Shown here: positions 25,987-35,159 of the stretch, one piece after another
Numbering within the stretch: the stretch's first letter is position 1
How the letters are laid out: each line of letters opens with the position of its first letter
Source of the DNA: Microbulbifer sp. YPW1
GTDB lineage: Bacteria > Pseudomonadota > Gammaproteobacteria > Pseudomonadales > Cellvibrionaceae
Length of the DNA: 64,000 bases
NCBI RefSeq assembly: GCF_013367775.1
Contig: NZ_CP055157.1
Location: 62,001-126,000 of the forward strand
Reading direction: 5' to 3'
The notes under the pieces: generated by a model
Databases searched by the model: none
What the model saw: the letters and a program-made list of their open reading frames with translations, nothing else
What the model was told of the DNA's origin: nothing
Position numbers and translations under genes: made by a program

Positions 25987-28701
25987 TCAGCGAGCGGTCA
26001 ACGTCTTGGCGCTTTCCAGCGAAACCGCACGACCGGCACGCTTGCCATCAGCACTGCGAGCGCGAACAGACTGCACCGACTGTGCCGCCACTTTGTCGCT
26101 CAGTGGTTGCCAGGTGTCACCGTCAAAATACTCCAGCGACAGCCCGGGATATGGCAGAGCAGTTTTTACGGTATCGCCATCAACCACCGCGCCGGGCACG
26201 GGTACTCGATAGCCAATTCCTGCACGGTCCAGCTTGCGCAACTCCTTGTTGCCCAGCGCAGCGGCAAAGTTATGCCAATCCCGAGCGAGTGCCTGCTTGT
26301 CCATAAACCTGGTCTCGGCAGAGAATACCTGCCCTTCCTGAATTGGCAGTTCCCAGGACGCCTGGTGCCAGGCGCGTTCCGCCAGCGCCAGCAGACGCGG
26401 GAACACCTGGTATTCCACCGCCTCATCGGTACGCACCACCTCACTCCACAGCTGCCCCTGCATACCGTTCACACTGTGTGCAAACTCTGCCGCAGGCGAA
26501 GTCGCGGTCCAGCCGTGTCCGTCACGATTGGGATAAAGCTCGGCCAATTGAGCGGTATTGAGCGGTGTATAGCTGAAGGTTTTACGGGCATCGGTGTAGC
26601 GAGACGCCCAGTAGTAACCGCGCTCCGCGGGATCCACTTCCTGAGGCATATCGAAGTAAAGGTAGTCCGAGTGGGACTGCACCAGGTCAAAACCAGTCTC
26701 GTAGAAGTGCACACTCTCGTCACCCCCACCCCAGAACAGGGGCGCCCACGAATTCACATAGCTGTGCTCGGTGGCGAGCTCGGCGTCAGCGTCGGTAATT
26801 TTCTTTACACCATCGTTCCAGGCCGCCATGGTGGGAATACCAGCGTCGGCCACCAGCTTGCTTACACGCTTGGCGTAGAGCTCACCCAGCTCGTCAATGG
26901 CCCTGACTTCACCACTGGCAATCAGCTTTTTGCACTGGGGCGAATTGGCCCAGGGTTTGTTGCGCTGTTCCGCAGTGACATCCCCCTTCGCAGGATCATT
27001 GCCCGGACCGACCTCGAACGACCCAGACGCGAGAATATTCACCGCCTCATCACCACCAAAGTGCCAGGTTTCGAGCGCTACCCCGGCGGTGTCATGCATG
27101 GCTTTCACTTCGCTGATCAGCTTACCCACAAACTGGTAAGTGGAATCCATACAGGGATTAATGTAGCTGTCATGGTAAAACTGGACCGATAGGTACTCGG
27201 TATCGTCCTGAGGATCGATCAGGCGATAGGCACTGGCAGCCGCCGGATCGGTGTCTTTCAGCTTGCGATAACGGGCCTCCATTGACACCACTGCAGCGCG
27301 CGCATGGGCGGGCATATCAAACTCCGGGACCACTTCGATCTGGCGATCCGCCGCGTAGCGCAGAATTTCTACATAGTCATCAACACTGTAAAAGCCGCTA
27401 CCGAAGTTATCCGCATTGGGGCCGGACCCCAGCTGCGGCAGCAGGCAGTGATTTTCATCCAGGTCAAAACAGCGCTGGCTGCCCACCTCGGTCAGCTCCG
27501 GTAATCCAGGAACCTCCAGGCGCCAGCCTTCGTCATCGGACAGGTGGAAATGGAACCGGTTGAGCTTGTAGGCCGCCATCTGGTCCAGCAGTTTGAGCAC
27601 TACTTCTTTACTGTGGAAATTGCGGCCCACGTCGAGAAACATGCCGCGGTGCGGAAAGCGCGGCGCATCCTCTACCTCCGCCAGCGGCATGGTTTTACTT
27701 TTCAGGTCCACCAGTGCCAGCAGCGACTGAACGCCGTAGAAAGCACCACTTTCGTCTGCGCCGGTCACGGTCGCACCGTCTTCACCTACGGTGAGGCGAT
27801 ATGCACCGGCCACTGCCCCATCGAAAGACGATGACGCGACGGCTACCTCGACCGGATAGGCGTCCTTACTGTCCGCAGCGAGGCCCAATTGTTTGATCCG
27901 TTGTGTCAGGGCCGCCACGCTGCCTTCAGCCAGTCCATTTGCCGTCAGAGTGAGCCCGTTATCCAGATTCACCGGCGCGCCGTCCGGCAACGTGGTAGTG
28001 ACCGGTTGGGGAATAATCCGGCCGCGCCAGTTTTCCCCTGCATTGCCGATGATCTCGGCATCAGCAGTAAAGCGCTGGAAGCGACTGGCCGCCGTGGCCA
28101 GTGTGTTGGCATCGCTGGCGACCCGTTTCCAGTTGTCCGGGTCGTTTTTGGTGATGGGCAGGACGATGTCCTGCAGGTCGTCGGTATCCGTGGACTCGAT
28201 CACCTGCGCTTGTCCGTCAGCGTCGACCACGAACAGGCGCGGCTGGAAGTCGGACTCGAACTGCATCCAGCTCTCGATCAGGAAGTCCAGTGCCAGGGGT
28301 TCACCGCTGGGAATACCATTAAATGCGTCTGTAGGCGTCAGTCGGTGCAGGTCGCCATTGACCCGCTCGAGGGTGAATTCGTCACTGTTCAGCAGCGCCA
28401 GAGCGCGGCGCACGCTGTGGAAGTAGAGTGTCCAATCCCGTTCTTCCGCGCCGATCGACGGTCCATTGTTGATCAGGCTGATGCGGTAGGTGGAACAGGT
28501 CGCCTCGCTACCACCGGCCTGCTTGCACTGCGCGCGCAAATCCGCGTCCACCCCCTGGAAATTGGTCAGGATCTCCTGGGTTACATCAAAGTTGGCGGCG
28601 ATACGCGCGGTTGCGTCCTCCCTACTAACGGAATCCGAGTCGCTACAGGAGGCAATAAAGGCAGACAGCGCAAGGCTGGCAAAAAGGGGAAGTCGCTTCA
28701 T
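25987..28701 (-). CDS. beta-N-acetylhexosaminidase, GH20 chitobiase-type lipoprotein
   Basis: 904 residues. Lipoprotein signal MKRLPLFASLALSAFIASC. Order of domains: an N-terminal carbohydrate-binding region (about 40-190, CHB_HEX type, with WTLYFHSVRRALAL), the GH20b domain (about 220-345), the TIM-barrel GH20 domain (about 350-780: FPHRGMFLDVGRNFHSKEVV, NRFHFHLSDDEGWRLEVPGL) and a C-terminal Ig-like domain (about 830-900, YFDGDTWQPL). The catalytic pair is D551-E552 in HFGGDEAVN. It trims N-acetylglucosamine from chitooligosaccharides on the outside of the cell or in the periplasm. ATG 28701 opens the signal; the frame continues upstream in non-coding sequence. Monocistronic, no nag genes adjacent. 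Confidence 0.95.
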   Translation of the reverse strand: MKRLPLFASLALSAFIASCSDSDSVSREDATARIAANFDVTQEILTNFQGVDADLRAQCKQAGGSEATCSTYRISLINNGPSIGAEERDWTLYFHSVRRALALLNSDEFTLERVNGDLHRLTPTDAFNGIPSGEPLALDFLIESWMQFESDFQPRLFVVDADGQAQVIESTDTDDLQDIVLPITKNDPDNWKRVASDANTLATAASRFQRFTADAEIIGNAGENWRGRIIPQPVTTTLPDGAPVNLDNGLTLTANGLAEGSVAALTQRIKQLGLAADSKDAYPVEVAVASSSFDGAVAGAYRLTVGEDGATVTGADESGAFYGVQSLLALVDLKSKTMPLAEVEDAPRFPHRGMFLDVGRNFHSKEVVLKLLDQMAAYKLNRFHFHLSDDEGWRLEVPGLPELTEVGSQRCFDLDENHCLLPQLGSGPNADNFGSGFYSVDDYVEILRYAADRQIEVVPEFDMPAHARAAVVSMEARYRKLKDTDPAAASAYRLIDPQDDTEYLSVQFYHDSYINPCMDSTYQFVGKLISEVKAMHDTAGVALETWHFGGDEAVNILASGSFEVGPGNDPAKGDVTAEQRNKPWANSPQCKKLIASGEVRAIDELGELYAKRVSKLVADAGIPTMAAWNDGVKKITDADAELATEHSYVNSWAPLFWGGGDESVHFYETGFDLVQSHSDYLYFDMPQEVDPAERGYYWASRYTDARKTFSYTPLNTAQLAELYPNRDGHGWTATSPAAEFAHSVNGMQGQLWSEVVRTDEAVEYQVFPRLLALAERAWHQASWELPIQEGQVFSAETRFMDKQALARDWHNFAAALGNKELRKLDRAGIGYRVPVPGAVVDGDTVKTALPYPGLSLEYFDGDTWQPLSDKVAAQSVQSVRARSADGKRAGRAVSLESAKTLTAR

Positions 28702-29260
28702 CGATCTTCTCTTTATCGGTGGGTACATCCTGCTTGGATGCCCGGTTGGCTTCTTATGTAATCTGGCCGGTTTCCTATACCGGTCAACCGTCCACCTTAA
28801 CGTAAAAGACAACGCTGTCAACCAGTTGTGCGCCCCTGCCATCGACAGTCCCGGCCGCCCCCTATGGCAGACGTCAGCTGGGCGATCCGGCGGACTCCGA
28901 TCAATAGGAGAATGCAGACGCCAAACATAAAGTGACCAATGAACCACCCCTGCACCTAATGATCCAAGCTCCCAACCACTAGACAAAGTTTTTATAAACA
29001 AAATTTTGACCCAATGGTTTTGGTCTTAAAAAATACTGGCGGAAACCTCTGCACAGCCCGCACCAGCTGGGCAAAACTCTAGACATCCAGCAACCACGGG
29101 GCCCGGCATAAAATGACCAGGAACGCAGGAGTATTCACTGACGTCAGTGGAAAATTACGCGGATTTGTGAGATACAACGGTTTATTAAGGGTGAGCCATA
29201 ATAAATTCAGTAGCTGTTCATCGGCGCTCTGAACCAAGTAAAACGCCCCGGGGTGGAAAA
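28702..29260. promoter_or_regulatory. 559-bp divergent regulatory region with a 14-bp palindrome
   Basis: Divergent gap between the hexosaminidase and the secreted protein at 29261. It contains the perfect palindrome CACTGACGTCAGTG (29136-29149) and two related direct segments, CATAAAGTGACCA (about 28925) and CATAAAATGACCA (about 29107). No gene is supported. These could be regulator sites for sugar control, but no known operator consensus is recognised. Confidence 0.45.
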
Positions 29261-29761
29261 ATGGAAACTCGCAGTAACAGGTTTCGTTCCAACAAGTGCC
29301 TTGCATCCTGCCGGTCGGCAGCGATCGCGCTCGTATTTATCCCCGCCTCCACCTCAGTACTCGCCGACAGCATTTTTATCCCGGACTCGAACACCGCGCT
29401 GAATCTCCAGGCAGACAACGCCTTTTTCATCGACAGTGCCTTCGGCATGGACAACCACGCCCTGTACGAGTCCGCGGAAAACCTGCGCAATAACTCCATG
29501 GGCATGGTACACCGCCGCCTGAACCACCAGTGGCTGGAGCTCTATACCCACCCAGATGAATCCAACAATGTGACCGGCGGCCGCGCCGTGAACGAGATTC
29601 TGAAAATGGGCTTCAAAACCTACATGGCACAGCACAAGCGCAACAGGCAACACCCGCTGCTGCGCTACACCCAGAGCAATGGCAGCCTGAACCAGAACCT
29701 GGATTACGATTTCCGGTTATCTGACGACAAGTTCCGCTTCTCTTTCGAATACCAGTTCTGA
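29261..29761 (+). CDS. secreted protein of unknown function
   Basis: 166 residues. A signal peptide spans about 17-36 (CRSAAIALVFIPASTSVLAD). The mature chain is hydrophilic, with ESAENLRNNSMGMVHRRLNH and GGRAVNEILKMGFKTYMAQH, and closes with DYDFRLSDDKFRFSFEYQF. The final aromatic-rich strand ending in Phe resembles the last strand of an outer-membrane barrel, but the chain is short. I do not recognise the family. GGGTGG precedes the ATG. It stands alone, divergent from the hexosaminidase, with RDD 90 bp downstream. Confidence 0.78.
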   Translation: METRSNRFRSNKCLASCRSAAIALVFIPASTSVLADSIFIPDSNTALNLQADNAFFIDSAFGMDNHALYESAENLRNNSMGMVHRRLNHQWLELYTHPDESNNVTGGRAVNEILKMGFKTYMAQHKRNRQHPLLRYTQSNGSLNQNLDYDFRLSDDKFRFSFEYQF

Positions 29762-29850
29762 GCGGGGCCTTGTGCCCCCTCCGTTTCGTTTTCCCGCCGA
29801 GCAATCAGTTTTGCTAGAATCCCCGCCAGTTCTTACCGGCGGAGATTCCC

Positions 29851-30360
29851 GTGCCAGATCCAGTCAAAACGCCCACCCAGTTTAACCAGCTTCCCTACGC
29901 CGGCGTCCTGCCGCGACTCATGTCCCTACTCTACGATACCCTGATCGTGGCGGGCCTATGGATGGTGTACGGCTTCTTGGCAATGCTAGTGGTCTCTACA
30001 TTCGGCGGCCTGCAGTGCCAACCGGAACATGTGGACTACACGCCCTGCGTGGGTGGACCGCTGTATCAGCTGGGCCTGGTACTGGTAACAGCGGGATACT
30101 TTTTCTGGTCCTGGCGTGTAGCCGGCCAGACCATCGGCATGCGCGCGTGGCGCTTGATGGTTGCCAATAACAACGGCGTGCAGCTGAGCTGGTACCAGTG
30201 TTTGATACGCGCCCTGGTGGGCCCCATCTCTTTGGGCTGCTTTGGGTTGGGCTTTCTGTGGGGATATTTCCGCAGCGATGGCGCCAGCTGGCACGACCTG
30301 GCATCGGATTCTGAGGTGAGGCGCCTGCCCAAAAAGAAGAAGGAAAAGAAGCTGAGCTGA
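29851..30360 (+). CDS. RDD family membrane protein
   Basis: 169 residues. Starts at GTG 29851 with GGAG eight bases upstream. YAGVLPRLMSLLYDTLIVAGL (about 16-36) begins the RDD domain, with the conserved Arg and Asp in RLMSLLYD, and three hydrophobic segments lie at about 25-50, 72-92 and 122-142. The conserved third motif is GQTIGMRAWRLMVANNNG (about 92-109). C-terminal PKKKKEKK faces the cytoplasm. RDD proteins are small membrane proteins, some linked to ion exchange; no specific role can be given. Confidence 0.9.
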   Translation: MPDPVKTPTQFNQLPYAGVLPRLMSLLYDTLIVAGLWMVYGFLAMLVVSTFGGLQCQPEHVDYTPCVGGPLYQLGLVLVTAGYFFWSWRVAGQTIGMRAWRLMVANNNGVQLSWYQCLIRALVGPISLGCFGLGFLWGYFRSDGASWHDLASDSEVRRLPKKKKEKKLS

Positions 30361-30373
30361 TCGCAGCCTAGTG

Positions 30374-30408
30374 AGCGGGGGACCGGTTCAGCCAAACCAG
30401 CCCCCGCT
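30374..30408. terminator. hairpin between convergent RDD and lptG genes
   Basis: 8-bp arms AGCGGGGG (30374-30381) and CCCCCGCT (30401-30408), with an inner GGTT/AACC pairing. No T-run. It probably limits read-through between the two convergent genes. Confidence 0.5.
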
Positions 30409-30427
30409 ATCGACCAATCAAAAATCG

Positions 30428-31489
30428 CTAGCGAGCGCGCTTCAGCAGCAACCAGCCGAGCAGGAAGCTGGCAAGGATGGGCACAATCACCGCGATAAAC
30501 GGCGAGAACCCGAATACCACCGACGAAGGACCGAGCATGTCCTGTACCGTCCGGAACACAATCCCCACGATCACCCCGGTAAATACCCGCAGCCCCGTGG
30601 TCACCTCCCGCAGGGGGCCGAAGATAAAAGAGATAGCCATCATGACCAGACCGGCGATGGTGAGCGGCTGCAACACTTTCTTCCAGAAGGCCAACCAGTA
30701 GCGGGCGGACTCTTCGCCTTTGCGATCGAGGAACTTGCCGTATGACCAGAGGTTGCGCGGCGACAGGTCCGATGGCATCGGTACGACCAACGAAAACAGA
30801 TCCGGGGACATGTCCGAATCCCAGTAGGAGCGCTCTTCCTGACTGCTGCTCGCGCGTTCCGGTGTGAGACTGGTCTGACGGCTGTTCTGCAACTCCCAGC
30901 GGTCATTTTCATAGTGGCCGCGCTCGGAAAACACCACCTGCTGCAGCTGGCGATCCTCGTCGAAACGGTATCGGGTAATGCCAAACAGGGTTCCGCCAGG
31001 CAGTGCCGCATTGAAATGGACAAACTCGCCGCCGTCGTAAAGCCACAGTCCCTGCTCCAGACCGGAGTTCTCCAGCTCGCCCTGGGCAATGGCCTTGCGG
31101 CTCTCGGCGGCCTGGTTGGTCACCGGAATCACCAGCTCGGCGAGCATAAGTCCCAGCACGATAAGCACCAGAACCGGCTTCATCACCGCCCAGGCAATCC
31201 GCCCGATAGAAACCCCGGAAGCCCGCATCACCGTCAATTCACTGGTACTGGCGAGAGTACCCAGACCAACCATGCACCCCACAAGCGCGGAGAAGCCGAG
31301 CTGGCTGTAAATGCGCTCGGGCAATGTCCAGAGGACATATTCCAGAATATTGACAAACTGATAGTTATCGCCGAGATCCTCGAGTTCATCGACAATCGCG
31401 GAAATCAGGTCCAGCCCCAGGATCACCAGCAAAACGGCGAGAATGGCCATGGTCACGGTGCGGGCAATATAGCGATCAAGCCGGGACAT
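30428..31489 (-). CDS. lptG: LPS export ABC transporter permease LptG
   Basis: 353 residues. Starts at ATG 31489 (MSRLDRYIARTVTMAILAVL) with GGAGG six bases upstream; the coding start lies inside lptF, overlapping its end by 14 bp. Six membrane segments: three N-terminal (about 12-32, 60-85, 95-120), a large periplasmic beta-jellyroll (about 130-265), and three C-terminal. STSELTVMRASGVSIGRI (about 82-99) is the coupling helix facing LptB. With LptF and LptB it extracts LPS from the inner membrane. Confidence 0.95.
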   Translation of the reverse strand: MSRLDRYIARTVTMAILAVLLVILGLDLISAIVDELEDLGDNYQFVNILEYVLWTLPERIYSQLGFSALVGCMVGLGTLASTSELTVMRASGVSIGRIAWAVMKPVLVLIVLGLMLAELVIPVTNQAAESRKAIAQGELENSGLEQGLWLYDGGEFVHFNAALPGGTLFGITRYRFDEDRQLQQVVFSERGHYENDRWELQNSRQTSLTPERASSSQEERSYWDSDMSPDLFSLVVPMPSDLSPRNLWSYGKFLDRKGEESARYWLAFWKKVLQPLTIAGLVMMAISFIFGPLREVTTGLRVFTGVIVGIVFRTVQDMLGPSSVVFGFSPFIAVIVPILASFLLGWLLLKRAR

Positions 31490-32639
31490 CGGAACCTCCA
31501 CTTGCACCGTGGACTCGGGCATCACCACCGGCATTCGGGCCACCACGGGGTTTGCGCGGCTTGCGATTGCGCCCGCCGAGCAGCAGCAATCCAAGAATCA
31601 GAAATGGCGGATGCACCAGCCATATAGCCCAGGCCTGTTCGATCTTGCCATCCTCGATGGCACCACGGACCCCCTGCAGGGCAACCAGGTAAACGATATA
31701 CAGCAGCACTGCAGGAATCATCTTCGCGTAGCGTCCCTGGCGCGGGTTGGTACGGCTTAGTGGCACCGCGAGAATGGCCACTATCAATACCAGTACCGGC
31801 AAGCTGAAGCGCCAGTGCAGGTTGACCCGCTCACGCGGGTTATCACTCTTCCACAGCGCGGCGGTGGACATGGACTGCAGCTTCTCACTGGCCTTGCTGC
31901 GCAGGCGCGGAATATCCAGCAGCACCTCATAGCTGGAAAACGCCATCTGGCGGTAATCGCTCTGTCCGGGGATCCCCTCGTAGCGATAGCCGTCGCGCAG
32001 TACCAGGTACCGAAGCCCGGTTTCCGGGTCGATCAACTGCACCCCTTCCCGGGCCACGGTGACAATCTGGTGATCGGTTTCCATATTCCCGCGGGAATTC
32101 CCTAGCTCGGCCAGAAACACATCGTGCATGGTGGACTTGTCGTCACTGAGACCATCGGCGTAGTACACCGCCCGATCTCCGCCGGTGGCGACAAACTTCT
32201 TGGGCACCAGGTGATCGAATTCATTGCGGGTCTTGTCTGCAGTGAGCAGATGGGAGGTGCGTTCAATACCGGTCGGAGTCAGGTAGAGACTCATGGAAGC
32301 CACCAGCGCCGCGACCAGCAGCGCAGGCACCAGCGTATAGCGCAGTAACTGCCGCTCACTGAAACCACAGGCGTGCAGCACCGTCATCTCGCTTTCGATA
32401 TACAGACGACCGTAAGCCAGCAGGATGCCCACAAAAAAGCCTAGCGGCACCACCAGCTCAAGGAAGCCAGGCAGGCGATATCCCATCAGAGAAAACAGGA
32501 TGCCCGCGGACAGATCTCCCGCTGCCGCCTCGGCCAGATACTTCACAAAACGGCCACTCATAACCATCAGCAACAGCACGGCACTGACGGCAAGTGTCGC
32601 GCCGAGTAGTTCGCGACAGAGGTAGCGGAAAATAATCAC
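31476..32639 (-). CDS. lptF: LPS export ABC transporter permease LptF
   Basis: 387 residues. I take GTG at 32639 as the start because it gives MIIFRYLCRELLGATLAVSA, the standard LptF beginning; the frame runs further upstream without homology. Six membrane segments with a periplasmic domain between about 120 and 260 (GDRAVYYADGLSDDKSTMHD). Conserved coupling segment YIESEMTVLHACGFSERQLL (about 82-101). The C-terminal tail is unusually long and glycine/arginine-rich (RNRKPRKPRGGPNAGGDARV). Divergent from pepA, the standard gammaproteobacterial arrangement. Confidence 0.95.
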   Translation of the reverse strand: MIIFRYLCRELLGATLAVSAVLLLMVMSGRFVKYLAEAAAGDLSAGILFSLMGYRLPGFLELVVPLGFFVGILLAYGRLYIESEMTVLHACGFSERQLLRYTLVPALLVAALVASMSLYLTPTGIERTSHLLTADKTRNEFDHLVPKKFVATGGDRAVYYADGLSDDKSTMHDVFLAELGNSRGNMETDHQIVTVAREGVQLIDPETGLRYLVLRDGYRYEGIPGQSDYRQMAFSSYEVLLDIPRLRSKASEKLQSMSTAALWKSDNPRERVNLHWRFSLPVLVLIVAILAVPLSRTNPRQGRYAKMIPAVLLYIVYLVALQGVRGAIEDGKIEQAWAIWLVHPPFLILGLLLLGGRNRKPRKPRGGPNAGGDARVHGASGGSDVPA

Positions 32640-32892
32640 TGAACGACCAGCTTCCCTGATTACAGTTCGAAGAAATGGCGAATGGAAGTCGAGATTCCGG
32701 TTTAGATACAAGCGGTGTCAGCATAGGACACCGGATCAAGCAATCCGATCCTTCTCGGGTTAAACTTGTGCGGCGCATTATCACTAAAAAGCCCGGCAAT
32801 GTCTCGGTTCAGAACAACCAGACTGACAGATACCCTGCTCGTATCGATACGCACAAGCCGCGGACTTACCAGAACATCAAGGAACCAATTAC

Positions 32893-34362
32893 ATGCAGTG
32901 TAACGCCAAGGTCACCGACATCAGCAAACAGCGCAGCGCCTGCGCCATTATCGCCGTCGACAACAAGAACCGCTTCACCGATAGCGGTAGCGCCCTCGAC
33001 AAGGCCAATGGCGGCAACCTGGCCAAACTGTTAAAGCGCGGCGATCTCGGCAGCGCCGCCGGCAGCACCCTTATGGTCCCCACCCTCGAAGGCGGCGCCG
33101 AGCGGGTCCTGCTGGTGCGCTCCGGTAAAACGCCCGTCTCCCAGGCAGAGTTCCGCAAGCTGGCAAGTGCCAGCGCCGCTGCAGTCAAATCCCTGAAGGA
33201 TGCCACCAGCTACCTGGGCGAAGTCTCCGTTACTGATGCCGACGCTGGCTGGCAGGCGCAGCAGCTGGCGCTGGCCGCAGGTCTCGCTGGCTACAAATTC
33301 ACCCGTTGTCACAGCGATGCCAAACCCTACCCGCTGGCCAAATTCACCGTTCACGCCGCGGACAAAAAACAGCTCAAGGCAGTACAACAGGGCGTCGATC
33401 TGGGCTGTGCCCAGGCATCGGGCAGCAACGTAGCACGCGAGCTGGGCAACCTGCCGGGCAATATTTGTACACCGAGCTATCTCGCCTCTGAAGCCAAAGC
33501 GCTGGCGAAGAAACACCCAAAACTGACCACCAGCGTGCTCGATAACAAGAAGATGGAAGCCCTGGGCATGGGCGCCTTCATGAGCGTCGCCAAGGGAAGT
33601 GACGAGCCCGCCGCGATGATCGCGATGAACTATAAAGGTGGCAAAACCGGACAGAAGCCGATTGTTCTGGTGGGTAAAGGTATCACCTTTGATACCGGTG
33701 GCATCAGTCTCAAGCCCGGCATGCAGATGGACGAAATGAAATTCGACATGTGCGGCGCCGCCAGTGTCTTCGGCGTGATGAATGCCCTGGTAGAAATGAA
33801 TGCGCCGGTCAATGTGGTCGGTGTGGTTGCCGCCGCGGAAAACATGCCCAGTGGCCGCGCCAGCAAGCCAGGCGACATTGTTACTTCCATGAGCGGCAAA
33901 ACCATCGAAATCCTCAACACCGATGCCGAAGGCCGTTTGGTTCTGTGCGATGCCCTCACCTGGGCGGGCAAATTCAAGCCCAGCGTAGTGATCGACGTGG
34001 CCACCCTGACCGGGGCCTGTGTCATCGCACTTGGCAACCACGCCACCGGCCTCTATGCCAACCAGGACAAGCTCGCCGAAGAGCTGCTTGCTGCCGGTGA
34101 AACGACCGGTGACCGCGCCTGGCGTATGCCCCTGTGGGACGAATACCAGCCGATGCTGAACTCCAATTTTGCCGACATGCAGAACATCGGTGGCCGTGAA
34201 GCCGGTTCCGTTACCGCCGCCTGCTTCCTGGCGCGCTTCGCTGAAGACTACAACTGGGCCCACCTGGATATCGCCGGCAGCGCCTGGAAGTCCGGCGCGG
34301 CCAAAGGCGCTACCGGACGCCCGGTACCGCTGCTGCTGCAATACATCCTGAACAAAAAGTAA
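32893..34362 (+). CDS. pepA: leucyl aminopeptidase PepA
   Basis: 489 residues, M17 family. VLVGKGITFDTGGISLKPG (about 257-275) carries the zinc-binding Lys and Asp, and NTDAEGRLVLCDAL at 342-355 the M17 signature with Asp, Glu and the catalytic Arg. N-terminal residues 1-165 form the regulatory domain. In E. coli PepA is also the DNA-binding protein used in Xer recombination and carAB control. Two palindromic repeat copies begin 43 bp after its stop. Confidence 0.96.
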   Translation: MQCNAKVTDISKQRSACAIIAVDNKNRFTDSGSALDKANGGNLAKLLKRGDLGSAAGSTLMVPTLEGGAERVLLVRSGKTPVSQAEFRKLASASAAAVKSLKDATSYLGEVSVTDADAGWQAQQLALAAGLAGYKFTRCHSDAKPYPLAKFTVHAADKKQLKAVQQGVDLGCAQASGSNVARELGNLPGNICTPSYLASEAKALAKKHPKLTTSVLDNKKMEALGMGAFMSVAKGSDEPAAMIAMNYKGGKTGQKPIVLVGKGITFDTGGISLKPGMQMDEMKFDMCGAASVFGVMNALVEMNAPVNVVGVVAAAENMPSGRASKPGDIVTSMSGKTIEILNTDAEGRLVLCDALTWAGKFKPSVVIDVATLTGACVIALGNHATGLYANQDKLAEELLAAGETTGDRAWRMPLWDEYQPMLNSNFADMQNIGGREAGSVTAACFLARFAEDYNWAHLDIAGSAWKSGAAKGATGRPVPLLLQYILNKK

Positions 34363-34404
34363 ACGACAGCAGCGTCAAATACGAAGCCAAATCTCCGAGG
34401 CGCA

Positions 34405-34516
34405 GGTCCCGCTGCCGGAAACGGTTCGCAGGACTGTCGAAAAGAGGGACCTTTTCGACAAGCCCCCATGGATGGGTTCACGGCGTGTCCTGCGAACCGT
34501 TTCCGGCAGCGGGACC
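34405..34516 (-). repeat. palindromic dispersed element, copy 2 (inverted orientation)
   Basis: 112 bp. The outer arms 34405-34434 and 34487-34516 form a perfect 30-bp inverted repeat whose sequence differs from the other copies. The inner hairpin 34435-34444 / 34451-34460 (TGTCGAAAAG and its complement) again closes the loop GTCCCT (AGGGAC on the plus strand). The conserved core is at 34461-34486, reading ACGCCGTGAACCCATCC... on the minus strand. A few extra bases (34397-34401 / 34517-34521) can extend the stem. It lies just after pepA, where it may stop or stabilise the transcript. Confidence 0.93.
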
Positions 34517-34557
34517 GCCTCACAACCAGCTTCAGTGCTCTGAAATGATGAAGTGGC

Positions 34558-34671
34558 GGCACCGCTACCCGGTAAAGCCTTGCGAGACACGCCGTGAACC
34601 CATCCATGGGGGCTCTTCTGTGAGGTCCCTCTCGCAGAAGGTCTCACAAGGCTTTACCGGGTATCGGCACC
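34558..34671 (+). repeat. palindromic dispersed element, copy 3
   Basis: 114 bp, same orientation as copy 1. Outer arms 34566-34588 and 34641-34663 pair in 22 of 23 positions. Inner hairpin 34615-34624 / 34631-34640 (one T.G pair) encloses GTCCCT. The core matches copies 1 and 2. It ends 36 bp before the holC start. Copies 2 and 3 form a head-to-head inverted pair 41 bp apart, so their cores are also complementary to each other. Confidence 0.93.
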
Positions 34672-34707
34672 TTCACATTAACCTCCCGCGCCCAACGGCC
34701 CGAATCG

Positions 34708-35133
34708 ATGACTCGAATAGATTTCTACGTTTTACCCTCTGAAAATCAGGATGAGATCCCGATTTTCGCCTGTCGCCTCGCCGAAAAGGCCTTTCGCAAT
34801 GGCCTGCACGTGCTGATTGCCGTCGATGGCGAGCAGCAGGCACAACAGCTGGACGAACTTCTGTGGACCTTCCGGGAAGACAGCTTCCTGCCCCATGCGC
34901 CCCAGAACCTGGACCAGCAGGCTGCAATCGAGATCAACAGCGGCGAAGACCCCGCCCAGCACCACGGCCTGCTCATCAACCTGCGCGGTGAAATCCCCAC
35001 CTGGTTCAGCCAGTTCGATCGTCTCGCAGAAATCGTCTGCCAGCACCCGGACTCCCTCGCCCGCTCGAGAACGCGATACAGTCACTTCCGTGACAGGGGA
35101 TATCCGTTACAATCACACAAGATACCCAACTGA
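34708..35133 (+). CDS. holC: DNA polymerase III chi subunit HolC
   Basis: 141 residues. MTRIDFYVLPSENQDEIPIF then ACRLAEKAFRNGLHVLIAVD is the HolC N-terminus; LDELLWTFREDSFLPHAP (about 49-66) and PAQHHGLLINLRGEIPTWF (about 82-100) are the conserved contact segments. Chi links the clamp loader to SSB. It follows the two repeats and precedes the low-complexity gene and valS, the usual pepA-holC-valS order with one extra gene. Confidence 0.94.
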   Translation: MTRIDFYVLPSENQDEIPIFACRLAEKAFRNGLHVLIAVDGEQQAQQLDELLWTFREDSFLPHAPQNLDQQAAIEINSGEDPAQHHGLLINLRGEIPTWFSQFDRLAEIVCQHPDSLARSRTRYSHFRDRGYPLQSHKIPN

Positions 35134-35159
35134 CCCCAGCGGAAACGAAAGCCAGCTCC

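Noticed and set aside
25942..27192. 416-codon frame antisense to the hexosaminidase
   Set aside because: Starts inside the T-less hairpin and has no signal or motif; a shadow.
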